Positions 1 through 5,946 of a stretch of 8,087 nucleotides of DNA are shown one piece after another. Origin of the DNA: an uncultured Oscillospiraceae bacterium (GTDB lineage Bacteria; Bacillota; Clostridia; Oscillospirales; Acutalibacteraceae); NCBI GenBank assembly GCA_900554535.1, contig USIA01000084.1, forward strand, positions 1 to 8,087, in the 5' to 3' direction. A model generated the notes under the pieces. That model saw only the letters and a program-made list of their open reading frames with translations. It ran no database searches and had not been told where the DNA came from. Position 1 is the first letter of the stretch. Each line of letters starts with the position of its first letter. The translations under genes and the position numbers were made by a program.

Positions 1-913
1 AAACGGCCATCAACAGCTCTTGGGGGCTGCGCCCACCGTGAGGGCCGCCGAGCTTTGCCTGCGGGGAAAGCAAAACCCGGTGGCAGCAGGCGTCCGAGAA
101 GATCAGGCGGATGTCCTTTGGCACCACATAATCCCGGCCCGAAAGCCAGGCGCAGGCGCGTGCCAGGCGCGCTACCGCCAGGGAACCGCGCGGACTGACG
201 CCAAGCTTTAAAAGCGGGCTTTCGCGCGTGGCGTCCGCCAAACGGACAATGTATTCCAGCAGCTCACGGCTGCAATAAACCGCCTGCACCTGCTGCTGCA
301 TGTCGAGCATGTTCTGCGCGTTTGCCACCGGCTGTACGAGCAGCAACGGGTCGCCTTCCCGCTTGCGGTCCAGAATCTCCACCTCGTCCTGCATCGCGGG
401 ATAGCCCATGGACAGGCGGATCATAAAGCGGTCCATCTGACTTTCCGGCAACAGCTGGGTGCCTGCGCTGCCGACCGGATTCTGCGTGGCGATCACGGTA
501 AACGGCTTGGGCGTCTCATGTGTTATGCCGTCGACTGTGACGCGTCCCTCCTCCATGACCTCCAGCAGGGCGCTCTGCGTTTTGCTCGACGTGCGGTTGA
601 TCTCGTCGGCCAAAAATAAATTGCACAGCACCGCGCCCGGCTGATAGACCAGCTTGCCGGTCGCCTTCTGATAAACGGAAAAGCCCGTCACATCTGCCGG
701 CAGTACGTCCGGTGTAAACTGCAGACGCTTACAGGACAGCTGCATCGCTCGGGAAAAGGCCAGCGCCAGCGTCGTCTTGCCCACGCCGGGGATATCTTCC
801 AGCAGAATATGGCCGCCTGCCAAAATTGCCATCAGCACTTTCGCCAAAATCTCATCTTTGCCCACCACCGCTTTCTGTACTTCCTGTAAAATCTTTGCCG
901 CATATGCCTGCAT
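1..913 (-). CDS. MoxR-family AAA+ ATPase (C-terminus cut by window edge)
   Basis: Reading leftward from the ATG at 913-911, 304 codons are open to the window edge and the stop is not seen. The protein shows the MoxR set of AAA+ motifs: Walker A GVGKTT at about residues 43-48, Walker B LFLADE at 99-104, sensor 1 ATQNP at 142-146, the arginine-finger stretch LPESQMDRF at 155-163 and the sensor 2 motif SPRGS at 240-244. Only the last few residues should be missing, since the family is usually about 310-330 long. MoxR ATPases are cytoplasmic chaperone-like ATPases that commonly work with DUF58 and von Willebrand A domain proteins encoded just downstream; such genes would lie off the left edge (inference). 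The start is supported by GGGGAGGA seven bases upstream. Possible minus-strand -10 boxes lie at 955-960 and 966-971, but no convincing -35 goes with them. The partner and substrate cannot be told from here. Confidence 0.93.
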   Translation of the reverse strand, partial: MQAYAAKILQEVQKAVVGKDEILAKVLMAILAGGHILLEDIPGVGKTTLALAFSRAMQLSCKRLQFTPDVLPADVTGFSVYQKATGKLVYQPGAVLCNLFLADEINRTSSKTQSALLEVMEEGRVTVDGITHETPKPFTVIATQNPVGSAGTQLLPESQMDRFMIRLSMGYPAMQDEVEILDRKREGDPLLLVQPVANAQNMLDMQQQVQAVYCSRELLEYIVRLADATRESPLLKLGVSPRGSLAVARLARACAWLSGRDYVVPKDIRLIFSDACCHRVLLSPQAKLGGPHGGRSPQELLMAV

Positions 914-920
914 GGCAAAT

Positions 921-928
921 TCCTCCCC
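921..928 (-). promoter_or_regulatory. Ribosome binding site of the MoxR gene
   Basis: On the minus strand GGGGAGGA stands seven bases before the ATG at 913. It is the only strong Shine-Dalgarno sequence near the conserved N-terminus and so fixes this start. Confidence 0.75.
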
Positions 929-1011
929 GGCTTTGCCGTTTCTCATACGTTTTTATTTTAATGGTATCATATCTTTTTCACGCACGCAAGCAGTCCGGTA
1001 TTGCCATTACA

Positions 1012-1040
1012 TTTACAAAGGACCGGCCGCGTGGTATGAT
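1012..1040 (+). promoter_or_regulatory. Sigma-A promoter of the Rrf2 regulator gene
   Basis: A -35 box TTTACA (1012-1017) and a -10 box TATGAT (1035-1040) are separated by exactly 17 bases. Each differs from consensus at one position. Transcription would begin near 1047, giving a leader of about 20 bases before the GTG start at 1068. The spacer is GC-rich and holds GACCGGCCGCGTGG; no convincing operator was found in it. Confidence 0.75.
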
Positions 1041-1067
1041 TAAAACGAAAATTGGGAGGTGTGCGAA

Positions 1068-1478
1068 GTGAAAATTTCGACGAAAGGCCGTTATGCGCTG
1101 CGCATTATGATTGATCTCGCCTTGCAGGACCGCAATGTATTCATCCCGCTAAAAGAAATTTCCCAACGCCAACAGATTCCTTTAAAGTATATGGAACAAA
1201 TTATCCCTTTCCTCAACCGCGCCGGATACCTCAAAAGCGTGCGCGGCAATGGCGGGGGTTATAAATTGGTCCGCGACCCGGCATCCTGCACGGCGGGGGA
1301 AATTTTACGCGCTGTCGAAGGCAGCTTCGCTCCGATTGCTTGTCTGGAGGACGAGCCCAACCAATGCCCTCGCCATGAAGTCTGCAAAGCCCTCCCTTTC
1401 TGGACCGGGCTTTATCGTGTAATCAACGACTATGTGGACAGCGTCACACTTGCGCAACTGGCTGGCTTGTCCCACTGA
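1068..1478 (+). CDS. Rrf2-family transcriptional regulator (IscR/CymR-like)
   Basis: A 136-residue protein of the usual Rrf2 length. It opens with the family signature MKISTKGRYALR, followed by a winged helix-turn-helix (about residues 10-70: LKEISQRQQIPLKYMEQI, then the wing RGNGGGYKLVRDP). The family includes IscR (iron-sulfur homeostasis), CymR (cysteine metabolism) and NsrR (nitric oxide). Cysteines at 92, 100 and 106 lie where IscR and NsrR bind their cluster, although the first gap is seven residues, against five in E. coli IscR; a further cysteine is at 74. Cluster binding is therefore plausible but unproven. I chose the GTG at 1068 because GGGAGG (1054-1059) lies eight bases upstream and the protein then begins exactly at the family N-terminus; a GTG at 1059 overlaps that site. 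The next gene is metY, which suggests that sulfur assimilation is its target, as for CymR (inference). Confidence 0.92.
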   Translation: MKISTKGRYALRIMIDLALQDRNVFIPLKEISQRQQIPLKYMEQIIPFLNRAGYLKSVRGNGGGYKLVRDPASCTAGEILRAVEGSFAPIACLEDEPNQCPRHEVCKALPFWTGLYRVINDYVDSVTLAQLAGLSH

Positions 1479-1516
1479 AACCCGGAATAGAAAAATAAAT
1501 CTTTTTGAAAATCCTA

Positions 1517-1545
1517 TTGACGAATGAAAAGGGGTATGGTATCTT
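1517..1545 (+). promoter_or_regulatory. Sigma-A promoter of the leader/metY unit
   Basis: A -35 box TTGACG (1517-1522) and a -10 box TATCTT (1540-1545) have a 17-base spacer. Transcription should start near 1552, within the palindrome at 1551-1567. That leaves about 180 bases of leader before metY, enough for a 24-codon open frame. There is no obvious terminator between the Rrf2 stop (1478) and this promoter, so some read-through from the regulator gene is possible. Confidence 0.72.
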
Positions 1546-1550
1546 TTATT

Positions 1551-1567
1551 CATATAAATTACATATG
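1551..1567. promoter_or_regulatory. Palindrome at the transcription start, candidate operator
   Basis: CATATAAATTACATATG is a 17-base imperfect palindrome with perfect 5-base arms (CATAT/ATATG) around an AT-rich centre. It begins about five bases after the -10 box, where a bound repressor would block initiation. Rrf2 dimers bind short AT-rich dyads in other species, so the neighbouring regulator is the natural candidate. No second clear copy was found at the regulator's own promoter, which weakens the case. Confidence 0.4.
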
Positions 1568-1590
1568 TTTTAATGGATTTGGAGGTTCCC

Positions 1591-1665
1591 ATGACAAAGC
1601 TTTTGATCAGCCTGTTACGGAATAACTTCCGCTATGGACGAATGTGTACCCCAGTATCAGCCTGA
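1591..1665 (+). CDS. Small open frame, candidate leader peptide of metY
   Basis: An ATG at 1591 opens 24 codons ending in TGA at 1663-1665. It is preceded by GGAGG (1581-1585) at an ideal five-base spacing, one of the best ribosome binding sites in the window. The peptide begins MTKLLISLLRNN, is basic, and ends YGRMCTPVSA, with a single cysteine at residue 19. It lies wholly inside the metY transcript leader, 68 bases before the metY start and in a different frame, so it is not a missing N-terminus of MetY. The layout suggests a translated leader that controls metY expression. The sequence shows only the frame, ribosome binding site and position; function is inference. A single cysteine codon argues against classical codon-run attenuation. 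Confidence 0.5.
   Translation: MTKLLISLLRNNFRYGRMCTPVSA
1618..1631 (+). promoter_or_regulatory. Small hairpin inside the leader frame
   Basis: CGGAA (1618-1622) and TTCCG (1627-1631) can pair around a four-base loop, TAAC. The stem cannot be extended. There is no following T-run, so it is not a terminator. It falls in the middle of the small open frame and could affect ribosome pausing, or it may be a chance pairing. Confidence 0.25.
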
Positions 1666-1720
1666 AAACACCAGCAAAGGCCTCTCTAAACATCAAACAG
1701 ATTCACTGAAACAAAGAATT

Positions 1721-1725
1721 GAGGG
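1721..1725 (+). promoter_or_regulatory. metY: Ribosome binding site of metY, decides the start
   Basis: GAGGG at 1721-1725 is eight bases before the ATG at 1734 but only two before the ATG at 1728, and it overlaps the TTG frame opening at 1719. Spacing therefore favours 1734. CCTC at 1681-1684 is complementary to GAGG here, but four pairs are too few to claim sequestration. Confidence 0.6.
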
Positions 1726-1733
1726 TAATGAAA

Positions 1734-3029
1734 ATGGCAAAGATTACGGACACTTCAAACTGGGGATTTGAAACAAAGCAGCTGCACATTGGTCAGGAGG
1801 AAGCGGATCCAGCAACTGGCGCACGCGCGGTACCGATTTATCAGACCACTTCTTATGTGTTTCGCGATTCTGCGCACGCGGCCGCGCGCTTTGCGCTGAC
1901 GGATGCGGGCAATATTTACGGCCGTCTGACCAATCCGACCGAGGACGTACTGGAAAAGCGTATGGCCGCTCTGGAGGGCGGGGTTGCGGCGCTGGCTGTA
2001 GCGAGCGGCGCTGCTGCGATTGACTATACGCTGCGCACGCTGGCCAGGCAGGGTGACCACATTGTGGCGGCAAAGACGCTTTATGGCGGCACTTTTAACC
2101 TGATGGAGCACGGCTTGCCGGATTTCGGCATCACGACTACGTTTGTGGATCCCGATAATGCTGCAAACTTTGAAAACGCCATCCGACCGAACACGAAGCT
2201 GCTTTATATCGAAACGCTGGGCAATCCAAACGCCAACCTGGTGGACATTGACGCAGTCGCCAAAATTGCGCATGAACATAAAATTCCGCTTGTGGTGGAC
2301 AGCACCTTTACCACGCCTTATCTGCTGCGGCCGATTGAGCATGGCGCCGATATCGTGGTCCATTCCGCGACGAAATTCATTGGCGGCCATGGCACGACGC
2401 TCGGCGGCATCATCGTGGACAGCGGCAAATTCGACTGGATTGCCAGCGGCAAATTCCCGCAGCTGGTCCAGCCCAATCCGAGCTACAATGGCATTTCCTT
2501 TGCAAAAGACGTAGGCGCCGCTGCGTTTGTGGCAAATGTCCGCGCGCTGCTGCTGCGTGATACGGGCGCCACGATCTCCCCATTCAATGCATTTCTGCTG
2601 CTGCAGGGCCTGGAGACGCTCTCTCTGCGCGTCGAGCGCCACGTAGAAAATGCGCTGAAGGTGGTCGATTACCTAGTCAACAACCCGCATGTGGAGGCTG
2701 TCCACCATCCCTCCCTGCCGGACAGCGGCTATAAGGAACTATATGACCGTTATTTCCCGCATGGAGCAGGTTCCATCTTTACCTTTGAGATCAAGGGCGG
2801 CGCCAAAGAGGCGCAGGCTTTCATCGACCGGCTGCAAATTTTCTCGCTGTTAGCAAATGTGGCAGACGTAAAATCCCTGGTCATTCATCCGGCCAGCACC
2901 ACGCATGGTCAGCTCAACGAAGAGGAACTGCGACTGACTGGCATCAAGCCGAACACCATCCGCCTTTCCATCGGCATTGAGAATATCCAGGACATCATCG
3001 CTGACCTTGACCAGGCCTTTAACGGCTAA
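1734..3029 (+). CDS. metY: O-acetylhomoserine sulfhydrylase (aminocarboxypropyltransferase)
   Basis: A 431-residue PLP enzyme of the Cys/Met metabolism family; members of the MetY branch are about 425-435 long, so it is complete. MetY joins O-acetyl-L-homoserine with sulfide to give homocysteine and acetate in the cytoplasm, bypassing cystathionine. Seen in the protein: the start NWGFETKQLHIG and YQTTSYVF typical of MetY, the phosphate-binding Y62 and R64 of YGRLTNPT, SG at 91-92, YGGT at 117-120, D189 in VVDSTFTTPYLLRP, and the PLP lysine K214 in HSATKFIGGHGTTLGG. The insert with FPQLVQPNPSYNG after the lysine and the C-terminal RLSIGIEN also fit MetY better than cystathionine gamma-synthase, and a true O-acetylserine preference cannot be excluded. 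It has its own promoter, a leader with a small open frame, and a terminator at 3064-3104, so it is a single-gene unit. The Rrf2 gene upstream probably controls it. Confidence 0.93.
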   Translation: MAKITDTSNWGFETKQLHIGQEEADPATGARAVPIYQTTSYVFRDSAHAAARFALTDAGNIYGRLTNPTEDVLEKRMAALEGGVAALAVASGAAAIDYTLRTLARQGDHIVAAKTLYGGTFNLMEHGLPDFGITTTFVDPDNAANFENAIRPNTKLLYIETLGNPNANLVDIDAVAKIAHEHKIPLVVDSTFTTPYLLRPIEHGADIVVHSATKFIGGHGTTLGGIIVDSGKFDWIASGKFPQLVQPNPSYNGISFAKDVGAAAFVANVRALLLRDTGATISPFNAFLLLQGLETLSLRVERHVENALKVVDYLVNNPHVEAVHHPSLPDSGYKELYDRYFPHGAGSIFTFEIKGGAKEAQAFIDRLQIFSLLANVADVKSLVIHPASTTHGQLNEEELRLTGIKPNTIRLSIGIENIQDIIADLDQAFNG

Positions 3030-3063
3030 TTGGGCTTTTAAAACAACAAGAAGAGATCTTTTC

Positions 3064-3104
3064 AAAAACGACCGCCACCTTGCAAAAAGGAGACGGTTGT
3101 TTTT
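3064..3104 (+). terminator. Rho-independent terminator of metY
   Basis: AAAAACGACCG (3064-3074) pairs with CGGTTGTTTTT (3094-3104), including one G-U pair. Inside, CCTT (3078-3081) pairs with AAGG (3087-3090) across a 3x3 internal loop. The right arm carries the run of five T, and the left arm supplies the A-run. It lies 35 bases after the metY stop. Confidence 0.8.
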
Positions 3105-3168
3105 GTGCGGTCATTGGACATCAAACAACAGGTGCGTGCTATACGATTGAAGCGGTTTCAGCCCAACT

Positions 3169-3197
3169 TTGACACCGCGCAGGGCAGATGCTATACT
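3169..3197 (+). promoter_or_regulatory. Strong sigma-A promoter of the UDG/methyltransferase unit
   Basis: TTGACA (3169-3174, perfect) and TATACT (3192-3197, one mismatch) are separated by 17 bases. This is the best promoter match in the window. Transcription would start near 3204, about 24 bases before the glycosylase ATG. No operator-like dyad is seen around it, which suggests constitutive expression. Confidence 0.85.
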
Positions 3198-3227
3198 AAA
3201 TGAAAAGTGGATTCGGGAGGAAATGAC

Positions 3228-3797
3228 ATGTTTGATAACTGGCGCGATCTGGAGGCGGCCTGCCGGCAATGCCACGACTGCGACCTGGCGAAGGGCCGCA
3301 CGAACCTGGTCTTTGGGGTGGGCAATCCCGCGGCCAAGATTCTGTTCATCGGCGAAGGGCCGGGTGAACAGGAGGACCTGAAGGGCGAACCCTTTGTGGG
3401 GCGCAGCGGCCAGCTGCTGGATAAGCTGCTCGACGCGATCGATCTGGACCGCCACAAAAACATCTACATTGCAAACATCGTCAAATGCCGCCCGCCCCAC
3501 AACCGCGATCCGCTGCCCGAAGAGCAGGACAAATGTATCGGCTGGCTGCGCAACCAGACCGCACTGTTGCGCCCGCGGATTCTCGTCTGTCTGGGACGCA
3601 TTGCGGCAATGCGCATCATTGATCCCAATATCCGTATCACACGCCAGCACGGCGAGTGGTCGGAGCGCAACGGCGTCTGGCGAATGGCGACCCTCCACCC
3701 CGCCGCCCTACTGCGCGATCCACGCAAAAAGCAGGATGCTTTTGCGGATTTTCTGAGCCTGCGGGATAAAATTCAGGAACTTGGAATTGCCATTTGA
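3228..3797 (+). CDS. Type 4 (iron-sulfur) uracil-DNA glycosylase
   Basis: A 189-residue protein of the family 4 UDG class, which removes uracil from DNA (deaminated cytosine or misincorporated dUMP) as the first step of base excision repair. Motif 1 GEGPGEQED is at 42-50 and motif 2 HPAALLR at 157-163. The four cysteines expected to hold the [4Fe-4S] cluster are C15 and C18 (CHDCDLAKGRT), C87 (NIVKCRPP) and C103. All key residues are present and the length is normal. The ATG at 3228 is chosen because GGGAGG (3215-3220) precedes it by seven bases; the in-frame GTG at 3207 overlaps that site and would lie almost on the predicted transcript start. It is the first gene after a strong promoter and is followed after 21 bases by the methyltransferase gene. 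Confidence 0.94.
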   Translation: MFDNWRDLEAACRQCHDCDLAKGRTNLVFGVGNPAAKILFIGEGPGEQEDLKGEPFVGRSGQLLDKLLDAIDLDRHKNIYIANIVKCRPPHNRDPLPEEQDKCIGWLRNQTALLRPRILVCLGRIAAMRIIDPNIRITRQHGEWSERNGVWRMATLHPAALLRDPRKKQDAFADFLSLRDKIQELGIAI

Positions 3798-3818
3798 TTG
3801 CTGGAAGGATCTTGCCAC

Positions 3819-4598
3819 ATGGTAAAATGGAATGTCGAACAATATTTAAAATTTCAAAAGGAGCGCACCCAGCCGTCAATGGATCTGGCCTTTCGGATTC
3901 CGCTGGAATCCCCGGGCAGTATCCTGGACTTGGGTTGCGGGCCCGGAAACAGCACAGCGGTTTTGCGCCGCCGCTTTCCCAATGCCAGGATTCTGGGAAT
4001 TGACAGCTCTGCACAGATGATCGACGCTGCGCGGAAAAGCGACCCTACCCTCTCCTTCGCTCAGCGGGACGCGGCAACCGAACTGGCCGGCTGGACAGAG
4101 CGGTTTGACATTGTATTTTCCAATGCCTGCTTGCAATGGGTACCCAACCATCCACAAGTATTGCAAAATATAAAGGTCCTGTTAAACCCAAATGGTATTC
4201 TAGCCGTACAAGTACCGGTCAACGAGGAGGAACCCATTCATCAAATTCTCAGGCGGGTGTGCAGCAGCGACCGTTGGCGTTCCAAATGCAGCTGTACTCG
4301 ATTTTTTTATACGCTTTCCGAAAGTGAATACTTTGATCTGCTCGCTCAAAACTTTTCGGATTTTACGATGTGGCAAACCACATATTGCCACCGGATGCCG
4401 TCGCACGAAAGCATCCTGGAATGGTACCGGGGCACCGGCATGCGCCCTTACCTCGCAGTGCTATCGGAAACAGACTGCTCGGCCTTTGAAGCGGAAGTGC
4501 TTCAAGCAGTACAAGAAGCCTATCCGGTACAAAAAAATGGCGAAATCCTGTTTCGCTTCCCGCGGCTATTTTTCATTGCGCAAAAGGGGAAGTGCTAA
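3819..4598 (+). CDS. tam: Trans-aconitate 2-methyltransferase homologue
   Basis: A 259-residue class I SAM-dependent methyltransferase (E. coli Tam is about 250). It opens MVKWNVEQYLKFQKERTQPS, has SAM motif I ILDLGCGPGNST (35-46), the acidic end of strand 2 at GID (60-62), FDIVFSNACLQWVPNH (96-111), and the Tam C-terminal blocks EWYRGTGMRPYL (201-212) and FRFPRLFFIAQK (245-256). Tam esterifies trans-aconitate, a spontaneous by-product of cis-aconitate that inhibits aconitase. A related small-acid substrate is possible. A cluster of cysteines (148, 157, 159) in the central variable region is unusual. The ATG at 3819 follows GGAAGG (3803-3808) by ten bases; an in-frame TTG at 3798 directly after the glycosylase stop lacks a site. 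It is co-transcribed with the glycosylase gene and ends before a terminator. The two enzymes share no known pathway. Confidence 0.85.
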   Translation: MVKWNVEQYLKFQKERTQPSMDLAFRIPLESPGSILDLGCGPGNSTAVLRRRFPNARILGIDSSAQMIDAARKSDPTLSFAQRDAATELAGWTERFDIVFSNACLQWVPNHPQVLQNIKVLLNPNGILAVQVPVNEEEPIHQILRRVCSSDRWRSKCSCTRFFYTLSESEYFDLLAQNFSDFTMWQTTYCHRMPSHESILEWYRGTGMRPYLAVLSETDCSAFEAEVLQAVQEAYPVQKNGEILFRFPRLFFIAQKGKC

Positions 4599-4626
4599 AT
4601 CGGGCACTACTTTCCATCTGTCTGAT

Positions 4627-4683
4627 AAAAAAGAACGTCTAGCCAATCGAAACGGCCAGACGTTTTACGACGTTTTTCTTTTT
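4627..4683. terminator. Bidirectional rho-independent terminator between convergent units
   Basis: AACGTCT (4634-4640) pairs with AGACGTT (4658-4664), and after one A-C mismatch GCC (4642-4644) pairs with GGC (4654-4656) around a nine-base loop. On the minus strand the stem is followed at once by C and six T (4632-4627), a good terminator for the glycosyltransferase operon. On the plus strand it is followed by TT, then ACGACG and T-rich sequence to 4684. It sits between the methyltransferase stop (4598) and the glycosyltransferase stop (4690). Confidence 0.75.
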
Positions 4684-4689
4684 TATAGC

Positions 4690-5922
4690 TTAGCAGTGCT
4701 CCATGATGTCCAAGAATTGATTGGCCAGCACATCGTATTCCTGATTTTCCAGGATATACTGGTGCCCGCGCATTCCCATTTCCGCCAGTTCCTGCGGCGG
4801 CATGGAAGCTAACTTCCGCGCGGCATCGGCAATCGCGCGGCTGTCCTCCGGCGGTATGGAAATGCCGCACCGCGCTTCCGCAACCATATCGTTACCGGCC
4901 TCAATGGCAAAAATGACCGGTTTGCCAGCCATCATATAATCCATCAGCTTATTGGGCGACACACCGAAACGGAAGAGCGGCTGACGCTGTAAGCCGATAT
5001 ACAAAGCATCCATCTGGTGCAAAAATTCCGGCACTTGCGCACGGCTGATCGGGTCGAGCAGCTCAACATTGTTCGGGGCGATCTCGGCGGCCTTGGCTTT
5101 CAACCGCTCGCGCTCCGGGCCAGGGCCGACCAACAGTAGTTTGATCTTTGCGCCTTTGAGCAGCGCGCCTGCCTCGACGAAACTGTCAAGGGCATTGGCA
5201 ATGCCATGCGCGCCGGTGTATGCGATCAAAAACCAGCCATTCTCGTGCAGGCTGCGCAGCTTTGCTTCATAGACCGGGTGTTCCGGCAGCGGCTTTTCCC
5301 AGTCCGCAGCCACAATGCCGTTTGGCACATAATGGAATTTTTCCGGTGCCATGCCGTGCTCAATAAAGTGTTCCCGCGCGCACGGCAGCAGGCTGACCAC
5401 GGCGTCCGCAGATTTGCAGCACTCGTTTTCGCCTTTTTGCATGATCATGATAAACGGATGGTGCTTGCTCATGCCGCCGAGTTCCATCGGACTTAATGGC
5501 CACAGGTCATGCACCTCGTAGATGATCTTGGCGCCATAACGCTTCGCGATCTTTTTTGCCGGATAAATATCGAGCGGATACGTGCTCGAGGCAATCACCA
5601 CATCCGGCTTTCCCACAGCGCAAATATCAAGCAGGTAATGGTTTACGCCATGCAAAAAGGAAAGGATGTTCCGAATCCGGCCCATGCCATTTCCATGATA
5701 CTGCGGCCCGGCAATCCAGAACCAGCGAATGCCATCCACCCGCTCGTCCAAATACGGCTGGCCCTTGAGATCCGGGTTCTTTGTGCGCAGATGGCTATAG
5801 GCGCTGGCCACGATGGTCACATGGTGTCCGGCCTTGACCCAGCGCTGTGCCAAAAAATAAGGGCGGAACTCCATTCCATACTGCGGCGAACCTGCATAAT
5901 GCTCCAGATAAATGATATTCAT
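4690..5922 (-). CDS. Glycosyltransferase family 4 (GT-B fold)
   Basis: A 410-residue GT-B glycosyltransferase of the WbuB-like kind, probably cytoplasmic and acting at the inner membrane face on a lipid-linked glycan. The N-terminal acceptor domain starts MNIIYLEHYAGSPQYGMEFRP, with the glycine loop and AQRWVKAGHHVTIVAS. EVHDLWP is at 136-142 and the linker YVPNGI at 198-203. The donor domain has AYTGAHG (234-240), LLLVGPGPER (262-271) and the donor-sugar block FRFGVSPNKLMDYMMAGKPVI (317-337). In that block the first acidic position of the usual E-x7-E motif is replaced by other residues, as in several members of this subgroup, and END-like acids follow in EAGND (341-345). No membrane segment is obvious. 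GGAAGGA lies ten bases before the ATG. It is the last gene of the operon, 24 bases after the epimerase stop and just before a terminator. The sugar it transfers is presumably the product of the two genes upstream (inference). Confidence 0.88.
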   Translation of the reverse strand: MNIIYLEHYAGSPQYGMEFRPYFLAQRWVKAGHHVTIVASAYSHLRTKNPDLKGQPYLDERVDGIRWFWIAGPQYHGNGMGRIRNILSFLHGVNHYLLDICAVGKPDVVIASSTYPLDIYPAKKIAKRYGAKIIYEVHDLWPLSPMELGGMSKHHPFIMIMQKGENECCKSADAVVSLLPCAREHFIEHGMAPEKFHYVPNGIVAADWEKPLPEHPVYEAKLRSLHENGWFLIAYTGAHGIANALDSFVEAGALLKGAKIKLLLVGPGPERERLKAKAAEIAPNNVELLDPISRAQVPEFLHQMDALYIGLQRQPLFRFGVSPNKLMDYMMAGKPVIFAIEAGNDMVAEARCGISIPPEDSRAIADAARKLASMPPQELAEMGMRGHQYILENQEYDVLANQFLDIMEHC

Positions 5923-5946
5923 ATTGTCCAGATCCTTCCGGCAAAA

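Noticed and set aside
955..1005. Minus-strand promoter for the MoxR gene
   Set aside because: TAAAAT and TATGAT-like boxes exist on the minus strand, but no acceptable -35 lies 16-18 bases upstream of either, so I do not list a promoter.
20..1043. Several plus-strand open frames in the left 1 kb
   Set aside because: They overlap the MoxR gene in antisense or run through the divergent promoter gap, and their products are low-complexity without motifs.
1552..1733. SAM riboswitch or T-box in the metY leader
   Set aside because: Neither the conserved SAM-I core nor the T-box AGGGTGG-type sequence is present, and there is no leader terminator hairpin with a T-run.
1719..1733. TTG at 1719 or ATG at 1728 as the metY start
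   Set aside because: The ribosome binding site GAGGG at 1721-1725 overlaps the first and is only two bases from the second; the ATG at 1734 has correct spacing.
1755..2642. A 295-codon open frame on the minus strand within metY
   Set aside because: It is a shadow of metY: no family motif, no ribosome binding site of note, and the plus-strand protein is unmistakable.
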